Assembly (NCBI GenBank): GCA_023374025.1
Contig: SIJG01000056.1
Coordinates: 947,470-1,011,469 of the forward strand
Direction: 5' to 3'
Length of the DNA stretch: 64,000 nucleotides
Source of the DNA: Heterodera schachtii
Lineage: Eukaryota > Nematoda > Chromadorea > Rhabditida > Heteroderidae
Position 1 is the stretch's first letter. Each line of letters starts with the position of its first letter. Positions 1 through 12,800 of this stretch are shown in pieces. The translations under genes and the position numbers were made by a program. The notes under the pieces were generated by a model. It was not told the origin of the DNA and did no database searches. It worked only from the letters and a program-made list of their open reading frames with translations.

Positions 1-525
1 GCATAAATAGCTATAGAATGAGCCGTTAAATATATAGGGAACCCAAAATTTTAGAAAACAAAAATTTTCAAAAAAAAATCAAGTACTTGATGAAAATCGT
101 AGACAAAATCAATGATTTTGCAAAATCCGAGCTCGGATTCGTGTTCAGCGCATTTTTCTACCCTAAAAAAGCGATTTGGTAAGAAAAAATTTTTTAATTT
201 TTTTTTCGTCGGGACACCAATTCCGAAGGATTACCCATGATTCAATATTCGGCACGGCAAAAAAAAATTCACCCGTAAAAATTGATAAGTTGCCAATTAA
301 TTCCGAGTCCCTGATCCAAAAAAATGGAATCCAAAAATTTAATTTTGATCCCGCAAATTTGCTTTTTCTCGCCTTTGTCCCAATTCGAACACTTGTAATG
401 GTATTCGACTGGAGAAAAAAAAACTGAGAGTGCCTCATTTTGCCTCGGGCCAATAAAATATGCCTTTTGATCAATTAGGCACTTCATTGCCTAGCTGATT
501 GATCACTCAATGTACAACTTTGCAG
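1..525 (+). other. Probable intron / upstream sequence of LSM6
   Basis: AT-rich sequence ending in a splice acceptor (tttgcag, ending at 525) directly before the LSM6 exon. No convincing coding exon was found on either strand. The short open frames at 163-487 are homopolymer-rich and match no family I know. Upstream LSM6 exons probably lie outside the window. Confidence 0.55.
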
Positions 526-668
526 GCATTCTCTCCTGCCTGGACGGCTTCATGAACATTGCGCTGGAACAGACGGAGGAGTACCATGGCGGACAGCTGA
601 AGGCCAAGTACGGGGACGCGTTCATCCGGGGCAACAACGTGCTGTACATCAGCACACAGAAGCAATGA
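526..668 (+). CDS. LSM6: LSM6, U6 snRNA-associated Sm-like protein, last exon (5' part missing)
   Basis: LSm6 is a subunit of the LSm1-7 ring (cytoplasmic mRNA decay) and the LSm2-8 ring (binds the U6 snRNA 3' end in the nucleus). This exon follows a canonical acceptor and begins with two bases completing a glycine codon. It encodes about 47 residues covering the end of Sm1 and all of Sm2. The CLDGFMNIALEQTEEY segment is the LSm6 Sm1 signature, and KYGDAFIRGNNVLYIST is the Sm2 motif with the RNA-contacting RGNNV loop. The short tail TQKQ followed by TGA (666-668) matches the usual LSm6 end. A possible AATAAA polyadenylation signal lies near 911. The N-terminal exons are not visible, so the gene is partial. 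Identity is secure because the Sm2 block is nearly invariant in this family. Confidence 0.93.
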
Positions 669-2656
669 CGGATGCCCGGAGGGGGGAAAGTGATCGATCA
701 TCAGCCAATCAATCAATCAATCAATCAATGCGTCATTTCATTATTTATCGGATTCCCATTTTTTGACACTTTAAAAAATTTTAATCGCTTTTTAAATTGT
801 TGAGCACTGTCTGACTGACTCATTCTCTTTCTGTTAAAACCAGCAACAGATCTTATTACCGTACCGTCTGCTGGTAATTGATGTACAGTACAAACGACCG
901 TATTCACTAAAATAAATCTGCCAACAATGGCATTTTCTTTAAATCTCATAAAATTTCGAGTTTCGTTTTTTATAGTTAGGTTGCAATTTCGGTTTTGTCC
1001 CTATTTTTCCTGAGATCTTTGAGGAAAAAAATGAAGTTACTGAACCATTTCTGGCACTTTTATCGTCCTAAAATTACATTTTTAAAATTGTTTTATCATT
1101 TGCCTATTTTTCAAAATATAAATTGCCTTACAAATTCTCTCGGTTTTGCGTGTCAATTCGCAATTTTTCCCATTTCCCCCCGGGCGAAAGTCCCATCAAT
1201 TTTATTTACGCGTTTTCTCTGCCCGCCCCGCGGCGCGACACCGAAAATGACCGTCCATTCCATTCCCAATTATGCGCAGTCACTCGTCGAATATTTAATT
1301 GCCGACTGACCAATAACCATCAGCCGAAAATTGGCAGGCAGAGGCGAAGAGTGCGAAATTGGCATTTTGGGCAAATGCCAATCTTGGCGAAATTTTTTAT
1401 AAATTTTGGGTGTCCAACAAATTTGGATGACCCATAATCCCGACTGGTCCAATAATTAGACGAAATTCGATGGATGGCACACTAAAAAATCACTTATTGA
1501 CCCTTTTAAGGACTGTTTCAAATTGCGCATGAAAAATCGGAATCATCTCTTTCTTGGACTAGCAATTTAATGCGACTTTAATTGAATTTTGAAGCAATAA
1601 AAATTTATGGCATTTTTTTTTGTTTTTGTTTGCTTTGTTCCTTCCGTTTGAGTGAGTCAGCGGCCCCCATAAATAAGCGTTGTTCTGCTGGACAGAGTTG
1701 GGCTGCTTCTGCTGCTCTCCACTATGGCCTCAATGTTTATGCTAATATCCCCCCTTTGTGCTTCATTTCTCCCACTGACTTCTTTCCCCATTCTTCTCTC
1801 GGGTGGCTTTACCCTTCCCGTCCCTCCTCCGTCCCCCGGGGCGACAATTCCATCGATTTTCAAGCTGTCCACTGTCCACTCCCAATTTCGCCACCCCCCC
1901 CCCCCCCCCCCCCCCCCCCCTCAGCCTGCTTCATTGTCCTCCAATGCTTTTTGGGGCTTTAGCCGTCTCCTGGAGAAAATGGCATCGATTTAGTGGTGTC
2001 CACCCCTAATTTTGCCATGCCCATCCCAACAATGCTTCATCTCTCCCAGTGCTTATCCCAGGGACGGTCCCAGAGTTTTGCCTTGGAAGGGATACGGCCG
2101 CCCTAGGCGAGGAAACTTTCTAAATGACTAATTTTTGCAATTTTTAGTTGTTGAATTTTAGAAAAGCGAAATTTTTTTGAGAAATTTGGGTGAGGTGAGG
2201 GAGCTCTGTCCAGCCCATCCCCCCCAATTAGTGCCACCACTGCCCTCGCTTTTATTGCTTCGGCGCCAGTCTTAGCACAATTCCCGTCCATTGTTTGTTT
2301 GTTTTTGTTTGTTTGTTCTCATGGTCACTTCCTCCGAATTTCAACAAAATTTTATGGGTCAATTGCAAATTTGTCGCTTATTTTGTTAATACGAAATTTA
2401 ATTTGTCAAATTAAGAATTTAAAATTGAGTTGATGTAAAAAAATTTTTATAAAGTGCCCAAAAATACTTTTTAATTTTTTTTTTTGTTGGTGAATTTAAA
2501 TATTTTATTTTTAATTTATATTTAAATTTGATTTGATTTTTAAATTAATAACTGCAATAAATTTTAATAGTTTTTAAATGCGAATTTATTTCCTATCTTT
2601 TTATTACTTTATTTAATTTTATTATATTTTAAAATTTAATTAAATAAATTATTTAG
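669..2656. other. Intergenic region with a long poly-C tract
   Basis: No gene is supported. It contains a (TCAA)n-like run near 710-728, a GC-richer patch at 1170-1250, and an uninterrupted C tract of about 27 bases near 1893-1920. The open frames spanning the C tract are low-complexity proline frames. From 2300 onward the sequence is extremely AT-rich. Confidence 0.5.
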
Positions 2657-2685
2657 CTTTAGGCTTCATCCTATTTTCTGATAAT

Positions 2686-5600
2686 ATGATCTTCGGGCTT
2701 TCTTCTTATACCTTTTGTCAACTTCCGCATCTGATTCTTGCCGTCTCACTGTACATTAATTTGATTTTAATTCAGCAAATAACAAAAATATTTTTCAGTA
2801 TTTAAATGTTTTAAAAAAATATTAAATTTTTTATTTTATTAGTTAATTTATTTGATAGAAATAGATAATGAGTCGCTTTCTCACTTATACATATATTTTT
2901 TATTTATTGTTTATTAGAAATTTTTTTTTTATAAATAACTAAATAAATTTTGTCCCTCCCAAATTTAATTCGAAATTTCAACTTTTTTTTAGCATTTTTT
3001 CTGCCATCAAAGCGTTCCGTTTCCATGCCTATGCCAAAGTGTTGTTCCACGCTCTGTTCGGCCTTCTGCTTTTGCTCTTTCCCCAGCTGATCCATGGGCC
3101 AATGGTCGTCCATTAAAAATAAAATTTCAAATAAAAAATAATTAAATAAATTTTTTGACAGATTTCGGGCGGCAAATTTGACGCTGTCCATCTGATTTTG
3201 CAACGCTTTACAGCCGCTTTTCATGTAAAAATTCTTGAAACACTTAAAAACATTGACGGAAATTTGGCATTTTTCTTGAAAATTTTAAAAATTTCATTGG
3301 ACTCCTTTCTCTAATCAATTTAAACTAATTGATTTTTATTCTGATCGTTCCAATTTTTGGCTTCTCTGATCAGTTTAATCTCTGTTAAACTGCCGTTTTC
3401 AGCTTGGGTTTGCCCTTTTCCATTATTTGTCGGCATTCCATGCCAATGCAAGCGGAGTGAATGCCGTAATTTTGGTAAATTAATTAAAAAAAAATTATTT
3501 TAAAAATTAATTTAATTTTACAATATTTTTTTCAGTTTTCCAAGGCCATAACCGCTGCATTTGTGCTGTTGAATAAACTGATCAGTGCTTATTTGCTGTA
3601 TGAACAACGTTCGCGTGGGCATTACGTTTCACAAAATGTGAAAAAATATATTTATTTAAAAAAAAATAATTTAGAAAAATTAATTTAAATCATTTTTCAG
3701 TTTCTTCGCTGCTCACTGATTTTGGATGGAATTTGGCTGCTCGTCGAACTTTATGCACTGATTTTTTCTTCAAAATTATCATTGAGCGGTGAAATTGAGG
3801 TGTTAATAAACATTATTATTATTATTATTTTATTACGTTATTTATTAATTTACTAAAAATTAAATAAAATTGAAGAAAAAAACTACTAAAATTTAAAATA
3901 ATAATAATAAATTTAATCAAATAGATAATTTATTTATTCATTAAAATTTTTTCAACAATTTTTTTTATTTTTTTTAAATTAAAATAAAATTATTTTTCAT
4001 AAAAATAAATTTTATTTTTGAAACTCAAATTCATTATAATTTTTCAAATTTATCAGGTTTTTTTTTCAAAATTTTTCGAAAAAAGTGAATAAATTATGAA
4101 ATTAATACCACAAATTAAACAATTTTTTAAAATCATTCCTTTTCAATTAAATTCCAATTTGGCACCAACAAATTGCAGCTGATGTGCGCGAGGACGCGCC
4201 GTTGGATCGGCACGGGCCATGCCAATGTCAATTCGCAACGCGCCTTTTTCTGGACGGACTGCACAATTTGTCTGTTTAGTGCCATGTGCCAATTCGCATT
4301 TGCTGAACATATTCTCAAAATCATGGTCAACAAGTTCAAAAATGAAATGCCAATTGCAATAAAATGCCACCACCCCCAAGAAATAATTCAATTAATTAAT
4401 AATTAGCAAATTAATTCACTAATTAGCCACGGGAAAACTTTGACAAAAATGGAAGAATACTTGAAATAAGCAATTTACGAATGCAGAAAATATGCTTGTT
4501 TTATATACTGATGTACACAGTTGGTTTCCCTCCTTCTGACCAAAATTTATTAAAAAAAACCCGCAATTTTATACAAATTAATTTTTTTTTCGGCAAAAAT
4601 TTAATGGCTAACAAATTGAATTTATTTATTTTTTCAATTTTTGGCACCAAAATTCACACAGATCCATCGCGAGTGGCCCATCACTGAAGTGCATGAAATG
4701 TACGCGCGCGAATTCGCCTGCCAATGTTTGGCACCTGCCATTGTGTCGTTGGTCGCCTCCTTCCAATTCACCATTGAACAGCAGAAACATTACATTTGGC
4801 AACGCATTTTGGTGCCATTTTATATCCTTTGACTCGGCATTTTTTTTTTGTTCTCGAGTGCCGCAATTGCCAGTCTCGTGCTTAGAAAAAACACAAATAG
4901 AGCCTGGAGACCTGTTAAAAACAGGACTTCATAGTCCTGAATCCTGTCCGGGTCCGTCTCGGAAATCCGGGTTCCGATCCTGGTCTAGATTTTTCAAAAT
5001 TCCGGGCTCTTGTTCTCAGTCTCGACTCTCGAGGTCCGTTAATTGGTTCTTGAGTTTTGCGAAATTTGCCGCATCATTTGTGTATGGGTCTCGGTTCCGA
5101 TGGGTCTCAATTTAGCGGCCTTTTCCTGCATAACGGGAATTTCGATCACTGATCGATCGATGGTCGAATTTTCCACGAGAGTCTTTGGCCTCGCGGATCC
5201 CGAAAATTTATGCTAAAACTTGTTTTGTCTCGAGCGTAATTTGGCTGACTAATGATGGCTAATTGCTTCACGCCTTTCAGTGCCAAGTGGTCATTTGTGC
5301 GCTGAACAGTTGGGCCCATTTTGGCATCGGATTGTTCTCCTCAAATCACACCATCCCTTTTGTGCTTTCATTTTTCCACTGCGCCCTTTTGGTGCCACTT
5401 TTTTTAAATTAAAATAAATTAAAAAATAAGTAAAATTTTGGCGATTCTGGACTAATTAGGCATCAAAAAATGATTTTTATATACCGGATACTGTAAATGA
5501 TTTTACCGGACACTTCAGTTGGGGACAACTTTCTGGACGACTGCCTGGTTTTTGTTGAAAATTGAAGGAATTTGGTTATCATTTTAGAGTCCTACAGGAC

Positions 5601-5910
5601 TTTCTGTCCGAAATCCTGTCCATGTCCGACTCGAAAATCCGGGTCATGGTCCGAGTTTTTCGAAATTCCGTGCCCTAGGGGCCATGGTCCAGTTGTCGCT
5701 TTCTGCTAACCCCAACCTCATTTTTAAATTTGCAAATTTTAATTCGCCCCATTTCCGTTCGTCATTTGGCAACGCGTGCGCGAGGAGGCCATTGAAGCGC
5801 GGGACGAAGCGGGCGCCGACATTTTGAGTCCCCTGCAGCAGCAAACGAACGCCCGCCACCCCTCCACCACTTATGTGTTCCGCACCACCACCGTGGAGAA
5901 GGCCAAATGA
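2686..5910 (+). CDS. Uncharacterised multi-pass membrane protein, about ten exons
   Basis: Exons inferred from GT-AG borders and matching phases: 2686-2750, 2993-3104, 3162-3224, 3403-3474, 3536-3637, 3701-3799, 4179-4325, 4662-4811, 5281-5391 and about 5752-5910. All internal junctions up to 5391 are phase-consistent, most in phase 0. The protein is about 360 residues, with at least seven hydrophobic segments (for example VLFHALFGLLLLLFPQLI and FVLSFFHCALLVPLF). The two halves look alike: HLILQRFTAAFH followed by a hydrophobic segment in the first, HYIWQRIL followed by CQVVICALNSW in the second, suggesting an internal duplication. The tail is polar (EEAIEARDEAGAD) and ends at TGA 5908-5910. 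No acceptor AG is visible for the last exon, so that boundary is unsure, and an upstream exon beginning near 2657 is possible. I do not recognise the family; a nematode 7TM chemoreceptor is an alternative. Confidence 0.6.
4894..5680. repeat. Two diverged copies of a dispersed repeat in introns
   Basis: Sequence near 4894-5000 and 5587-5680 shares phrases such as GGACTT, AATCCTGTCC, TCC-GTCTCG or GTCCGACTCG, AAATCCGGGT and TTTTTCRAAATTCCG. Both copies flank or lie within introns of the membrane-protein gene. Other loosely similar pieces appear near 7260-7410, 8505-8650 and 18010-18110. Confidence 0.5.
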
Positions 5911-6983
5911 GCGCGGTCACCAAAAAAACAATACCGTATAGTAAAGTCGCAAATGAATGGCGGCACTACCGTATTCCACCAAAAACACACCCTACCATTG
6001 CCATGCCAAAGCCAACCTCACAAATCACGCAACCCTCTCCCCCACCACTACGCCCCAGGGGCAATTTCGTTAATTTTAATCCTATCAAAAAAGGAGATTT
6101 TTTAATTTTAATGTCCCCTAATTCAAATTTCCCGATTTTCCTTTTCGGGAGGGGGGGGGGGAGATCGCTGACAAATGGGTAACCCCCCTGGGCCAATTTT
6201 TAAATGGAATTTTACATTTAGCTCAACTATTAGCTCTTGATTAAGGGGGGGGGGGTTACTGTACTTTCGCTGTTTTACTGTCCCATGTCATTCAATATTC
6301 ATTCATTTCAATACGATATATTTGTTCATTTAATTGTATAACACAACTCAGGATATATGATGTATGCATGTTTTAAATGATAATTATGCTGACATTTCTT
6401 CAATGGTATTGTAAATTTTGTGCGTGCCAAATAAAAAAAAGATGGAAAACATTTTTCACCCATATGTTTAATAAAATAAATTAATAAAAATAATGTTTAA
6501 AAAACAACTGCAAAATCACAAAAAGCAGAAGAGAGAGAGAGAATAACAGCAACAGAAACAATACAAAGAAACAATTAACAAAACGGAAAAAAAGGATTAG
6601 ACTTTTCATTTGGCAGAATTTTTCAGGTCCATACCCGAATTTTTTTTTTTTAATTTTTTGCTCTGTCCGTAAAAAAATGTGCCCAACTTTGAGTCAAAAA
6701 AATAATTACACAGAAATTTATAATGGCATTGGCGAGGAAACACAAGTGCCATAAATAAAGGACGAAGCAAAATGTCGAAAAGAAATGGAAAATATATCCC
6801 CCCCCCCCAGCAGGGGGTACGACGGTTATGCCGTGGGCATTTTTGGAGGATTAATTGTCAAAAACCTATTGGTAAATTCCCACACGGGGGGATATGGACC
6901 TGTGAAAAGCCGGTTTAAATTTATGGATCAATCTCCTCTAAAACATAGTCTGATAATCATCCATAATCATCCATAATCATCAA
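5911..6983. other. Intergenic, convergent 3' ends
   Basis: Lies between the stop of the plus-strand membrane-protein gene and the stop of the minus-strand TMED gene. It contains G tracts near 6160 and 6247, a C tract near 6795, AATAAA-like signals near 6430 and 6470, and a (GA)n stretch near 6530. No coding exon is supported. Confidence 0.5.
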
Positions 6984-9194
6984 TCATGGCCTTCCCCCCG
7001 ACCGTCCGCCGCCCCCTCTGATCAGTCGGCCAAATTTGGAGTTCTCCTCGAACAGACTGCGGATGGTCCACACTTGGATGCCGCCAACGATCAGCATCAC
7101 AACGGTGTTCACCTGACAATGAGTATCATTTTTCAAAAAATTTTCCCATTTAAACTTTTAATTTTCGGGGAGTGCTAATCTCCAATTTTCGGGCACTTGG
7201 TTAAGCCCTTAGTTAAGGTAAATAAAATATTAAAAAACTGTTAAATTGCCCTTTAATTTTTGGTTGGCCTGGGCCAGACAGGCCTGGATTTTTTTCTGGA
7301 TTCCCGGGCCAAGGACAGGTCTTTTTCAAATGTCTGAAAATTTTTCATGGGTTTTTGTCCAGAAAACCCAGGATTTCAGGTGGCCATGGAACCCGGGACC
7401 TATTTTTTTCAACAATTTGTACCAATTTAAATGGCATAAATTAGTTAGGTAAATAATAGTTGCACAGATAAAAAACGCACCAAAGACCAGAACTGGACAC
7501 GGTCATTGTTGGCACCGACAACGGCACGGTCACGCGCTTCGCTGGCCCGGAATTGGCCCTGGTAATACTCGACACGGTCCAGACGTGTTTTGATCGTCGT
7601 AAAAGACTCCTTTTTTGGGGAGGGGAGTAAGGCAAAATTTTTGAAAATTTAAAAATTTCCGCTCGACTGACCTGGAACTGTTGCACTGGTCATGCCGACC
7701 TGCTTCAACATCTCTTGCATTGCCGCGTCGGAGCCTTTGAGGGCAAATTTGGTCACGTCCTCCTCCTCCAAAGTGCCGTTGGCGTCGTACAAATAAATTT
7801 CTGGTTGGTAAGGGATGCCATTGTAAGGTTGGTGGCATTTTTTCAAAAATGGCACTGTCAGGGAACATTTCAGTATTCTTTTTAATACAAAAATTGGCAA
7901 TAAATAACCAATATTTTGAATGCAATAGAAGAATTCCGAGGATTTTGTGGTATGACAGTGCCAAACACTAAGAAAAGCGTAAGAAAATTTCACTTTTTCG
8001 TTATAAATTAAAAATTTTTAGCGAAAAAATGGAAAACGAACCGAAGAACACCACTTTACGGGTTTGGTATGAGAATGAGTTGTCAAAACAGAGTTGGTAG
8101 TCGGCTGGCGCAGGAATGTCAATTCTAAAATTTAAAATAATATTCCGACTTTCTTGCACAATTTTTCAAAATTTTTGGTTTTAAAATTTGACATTTAGTC
8201 TAAAAATATGAAAAAATGTATGTATTGTCAACCTTACACTCGAACCTTTGTGTGCAAACATTCGAGTGACCTGATCAACAAATGAATGATCACTTTTGAG
8301 CAACAAATTTGGCACTTCCAACCACACGAAAAGTGCGCAACGAAAATACCAACTCAAGTTGCTCAATTTGTTCAACTCCAACAACACCAACAAGGTCATT
8401 AACCACCGAACCCAATGGAAAGTTGAAATTTAATCATGGAAATTTAAGGGGAAAAACAAATCCGTAAATTGTTCATTATTTGTCAGCCAAATTCCACTTC
8501 GAAAACCGGACGGAATTTTCTCGGGATCCTGTTCTTTTTTTTGAAAAAAAAGGATCGAGAACGGGCGTTGATTCCCAATTTCTGGAATTCCATTTCCTTA
8601 TTTTAAGCCGATCGGAAACGGTTCCTCCCGTACCGGGTTTTCTCGGGGTTTTCACATTTTTAAAAAATGGTATTTTCAAATTAAAAATTCCATTTTACAA
8701 TAATGGCTGCTCACTTATGGTCACCGTCCGTCCTCATCTGGTCCTGCTTCAGCACATTTGCGTCCAAAATGAGCATAAAATTTATGTTCAAATCACCGCC
8801 GTCGATAACCTAAAAAAAAGTCAACAAAAGAAATAAATAAACAATAAAAAAACATTCAGTTGACCTGGTAATAAACTTCCATGGATTTGTGCTTCTCCAG
8901 AACGGGTTGAAAAAAACATTGGATTTTTCCTGAAAATTTGCAAAATAATTAAAAGTTTCACAAATCGCGAAACCCGGACAGGCATTTGTTTCAGGTTTTT
9001 GTTTAGTTAGTATTTTCATCTTTTCTTTAATTTTGCTTAATTATCTTGATATGTTTGAAATTTTGGCTTAATCAAATGAAAAACAGACCAGGAGGAACCT
9101 CGGCAGTCAAATCATACTCGCCTCCGGTCACAAAGCTTGAAAACAATAGCAAAACAAGAAAAAGGGTCAAGAAAAATGCCAAGGAAACAGACAT
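6984..9194 (-). CDS. p24/TMED family cargo receptor (GOLD domain), seven exons
   Basis: p24 proteins cycle between ER and Golgi and help load COPII/COPI vesicles. Minus-strand exons: 9194-9089, 8929-8865, 8809-8715, 8124-8042, 7800-about 7679, about 7606-7481, 7112-6984. The protein is about 241 residues. It starts with a signal peptide (MSVSLAFFLTLFLVLLLFSS), then a GOLD domain whose two cysteines lie in IQCFFQPV and YQLCFDNSFSYQTRKVVFF. Next comes the p24 coiled coil (RVEYYQGQFRASEARDRAV, then VQFWSL), one C-terminal TM segment (VVMLIVGGIQVWTIRSLFEE), and a short basic, Gly-rich tail. All junctions are in phase except exon 5/6. There the strong donor CAG|GTCAGT would break the frame, while a weaker one (ACA|GTTCCA) with acceptor GGAG keeps it. 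Subfamily (gamma-like) is tentative. The start is the only in-frame Met with a signal sequence. Confidence 0.9.
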
Positions 9195-9865
9195 TGTCTC
9201 TAAAAAAATGATAGCTTGTTTTTTTCAATTAGATTTGGCTTATTTAGCCAACCATATCACACGTAAATTATGTTATAGATAAAGCAGCATGATTGGATTT
9301 ATCAGACAACATTAAAAATAAAAAATAAAATTAAATTTTCAATTTTTAAATTTGCAAAACATAACGCCAAACATGTCAATAACAAAAGAACAATTGTCTA
9401 AGGCTTAGGCTTAGGCTTAGGCTTAGGCTTAGGCTTAGGCTTAGGCTTAGGCTTAGGCTTAGGCTTAGGCTTAGGCTTAGGCTTAGGCTTAGGCTTAGGC
9501 TTAGGCTTAGGCTTAGGCTTAGGCTTCTTTAAAACGGGGGTGTACCGGACCTATACTTTTGCTTTCCTTTCTCTATTTTATTTCTCTTTAGCTTTATCTG
9601 TTCATATTTTGTTTTGCTTTTCCTACTTATTAAAAATTTACTTTTCTAAGTAAGTTTGTATTTACCATTTTTTTTTCACTTTTTTGTCAAATTTGCTTTC
9701 AAAAAGATGTCTGTCACGCATCAAATTTTTTCAATTACGTTTTAATACTCTTTAAATTGTCAAACTCATTTTTAGCTTGTCTTTCACTGTCGGGTATTAA
9801 TTGATTGTTTCTTTCTTTGTTGCCATTTTCATTTTTGCTCTGCTTTTCTCTCTGTCTCTGTGTGA
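9195..9865. promoter_or_regulatory. Divergent intergenic promoter region of TMED and SPT2
   Basis: This 671-bp interval separates the start codons of the minus-strand TMED gene and the plus-strand SPT2 gene, so it should contain both promoters. It carries the TTAGGC array and T-rich tracts. No TATA box is obvious. Promoter function is inferred from gene orientation only. Confidence 0.5.
9399..9526 (+). repeat. Interstitial telomeric repeat array (TTAGGC)20
   Basis: Positions 9405-9524 are 20 perfect TTAGGC units, preceded by one variant TAAGGC (9399-9404). TTAGGC is the canonical nematode telomere unit. Ordinary genes lie on both sides, so this is an internal array and not a chromosome end. 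The absence of internal mutations suggests recent insertion or active homogenisation. Confidence 0.98.
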
Positions 9866-12800
9866 ATGGACTTCAAAGAGTTGGTCAACCAAGCGGAGCG
9901 AAATGCGAAGCGGCAAGAACGCAAAGTGCACGAGGCGGAACGCGAGATGAAGGCGCGTCAGCAGAGCCAAATGGAACGCCTCGCTTATGAAAAGGCACGC
10001 GAAAAGTTGGTGTTGAAACGACGCGCTGTCGCCACAATGCAACAGCAAAAGGAACAACAGCAACAACAGGTATTTGGGAAAAAAGAACGGAATTTTGAAA
10101 ACGAAAATGGACTTCCAGAGTAAAAATAATAATTCAGTCCGCTCAATCCGGGTAACTCTCTTCAATTTTACGTTGATTCGGCTTATTTCTGTCCAAGTTC
10201 TTGGGTTTTCTGTGTATAGAAATTCCCGTTTTACCGGCCGGCCTGGCGAAGTTGCTGGGCCACGGTCACAGCACGGCATTGTTATTGACTACAACAGGCA
10301 TTTTATTTTTGACAAAGTACACCATTGCATCGGCTGGTCCAGTCTTTAAAACATGAGTTTTCGAGTCCAGGGTTCGGAATTGACGAGAAATTTGGTTATT
10401 TGGGTTGTTTATAATGCGTACTTTAGCTACAACAGTCACAAAAGCAGTCGACGACGCATGAACGCTCGGATGGGACGACGAAAGCGATGACAAAGCGAGA
10501 ACGGTTGGGCAACGACGCGGTGGCCAATGCCGCTGACAATAAACACCGAAAGGGAGCCGGGCCGGGAGACGCAGCACAGCAGTGCAACGGCAGCAACGAG
10601 GTTGTTGACTGTTTCGGATTAATGCCGAAAAACCGGATTATGCCATCCTGGCCGTTCGGCATAATTTCAAACCGTTTTTTGGATTTCTAATGGGAAAACC
10701 AACGTTTTTGTTCGTTTTTGGAGCACCGCCGGCCCCCAAAATTCTCTTAAAATTTTAAAAGACGTAAAATAGCCAATTTTCTGTGCAAATATGATAAAAA
10801 TGGTCACAAATTTCGATTTTTTCCCCGGCGGTGCCTGTCGGCATCGTCAGACCCTAAAAATCCTTGTTTTTCTTAAAAAACTGACTCAACTCGCAAAATT
10901 TGGTCATTTTCTGAATATATCCGCCCTGACAAACACTAATGACACCGAAACCCTGCTGAATTATGGTGGCGGCTGCCATAATTTTTTAATTTTAGCCCAA
11001 ATTTGTGATCCCCAAAAAACCGGCTGCCGCCGCCGCCGCTGCTCCGTCCTCCTCGGCATTTGCTGCTACCGGTGAAAGCAAGAACAACAACAACAAATTG
11101 AGCGCTGCTTTCCGCCAGCAGTTTCGCCACGGAAGGCAAAAGGCCACGCATTTCCAACCCAATTGGGACAGCTGCGTCACAGCCAAAGGCATGTCGCAAA
11201 TTGAGTTTGTTGGGTCCGTTTTATTGGGACTTCGGATCATACATGTACAAGGGGTGCGCCGGCGCACCCCCCCCCCCCCCCCCCCGCGTCGTAATGGGCC
11301 TGGCGCCCCCCCCCCCCCCACGTGCGTCGTAAGGGGGGCGGCTGTAAAGGAGGGGGGGTCGTCGTGGGGTGGGTCGTACCGAAGGGGGAAAAAGTTAAAA
11401 TTTGAACAATTTCCTTAGCAAAACGCATACAAAATTAAAAAAATTTTCCCGGCGGCGCCTATCGGCACCACTGGACCGCACCACCCCTTCCAAAAAAGTT
11501 TTTGGAAAAAACGCGCCGAAAAAAAGATGATTTGAATAGCAAAAAAAAAAAAAAGGTCGCCGGGGAAAAATAGGGGCCGACGTAAGAAAAATTGGTCCTG
11601 GCGCACTCCCCCTGCGCCAAACGTCCGACGTATGGGGGTCTGACTGGCGCACCCCTTGTACATGTATGCTTCGGATTCTCTGGAAAAAATTCCGTCGGAT
11701 TTTTTTTTGAAATTAAATTCCGAACCCCCTAAGCAAAATTTATTTGCCCTCTTTAATTGATTAATTCCTAATTTCGAACATAAAAATTGTTGGAAACTGG
11801 TTCTTGTCTGTACAATCCCTTTGTTTTTCTAGCAAAAAGTTTACTGGGTCAAAAATTTTTCCGTTTTTTTTCTTGGAGTGGAAACGAACTGTCTCAATTT
11901 CAGAATTTCCGCTATATCCCATGTCACCGGCCATATGCTTATTCATTTCGCTTCCATTTCAGCATGATCCGTTCAAAGAATTGATGGCCCAAGCGACACA
12001 AAACGATGCCACCGCGGTGGAGCGGCTCATTGAGCAGACGGACGAAGTCGCCAGCGCCCGGGAGCAGCAGCGGCAACGGCACAAAGCGGCGGTGGCAGCG
12101 AGAAAAGCGGCGGCGGCACCCGAGGCGGAGGTGGGCGTCAGTGCCGGAAGGGAACTGACGTACGCGGCGGCGGCACGCGAGCGGTTGGCACGTCAACAGC
12201 AGGAGGAACAGAAGGAGAAGCAGAAGCGGTTGAGCGCCACCGGATATCGGTGGGGTTTCTGTCACTTACAAATACATTTTTGGGGGTTTACGGGATGTAA
12301 TTTGGGTGGAATATTTTTGATTTTATTGTCCAACAAATGAAAATTTTGTGACCAATCGACGGTAAAATGAAAAATGAACCCATTTTATACGACACTTTGG
12401 GCAAAATTTTATAATTTATCGTCTTTTCTGGTTTAAATGCTACGAATTTGTCCCTTCGAATACCTCAAAACCCCATTTTCCCCCGAAATTTCCGAGTTGG
12501 AATTGAGATTTTCGTTTTTCTCTCTCTCTCTCATTTTTTTTGTCAAATATATTAAATTTTCCACAGAGTTCTTCCATCGCAAGGGTCGGCGGACCCAACA
12601 CCGAAGCCGCAACAAAAAACATCATCAAAATCATCAGTGAATGTCGGCGGTGCCGGAGGCGGAAATGGTCAAACAAAAGTTGCAAAAATTGGACACAATC
12701 AACCACAGGAACAGAGGGAGAGGGGAGCCCATCAGCAGCAGCAGTTGAGGTGCAAATATTTGAGGGGAAAAAGTCAAAAATTCAATTTAAAACCGAAATT

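Noticed and set aside
1582..2009. Proline-rich plus-strand frames
   Set aside because: They are produced by the poly-C tract; no splice sites or family similarity.
4940..5000. tRNA-like words (GGTTCCGATCC)
   Set aside because: No cloverleaf can be built around them; they are part of a dispersed intron repeat.
9399..9526. A chromosome end (true telomere)
   Set aside because: Intact genes and unique DNA continue on both sides.
11005..11418. Continuous open frame running from SPT2 exon 2 into the MITE
   Set aside because: The MITE has its own TIRs and TSD, and SPT2 phases require splicing before it.
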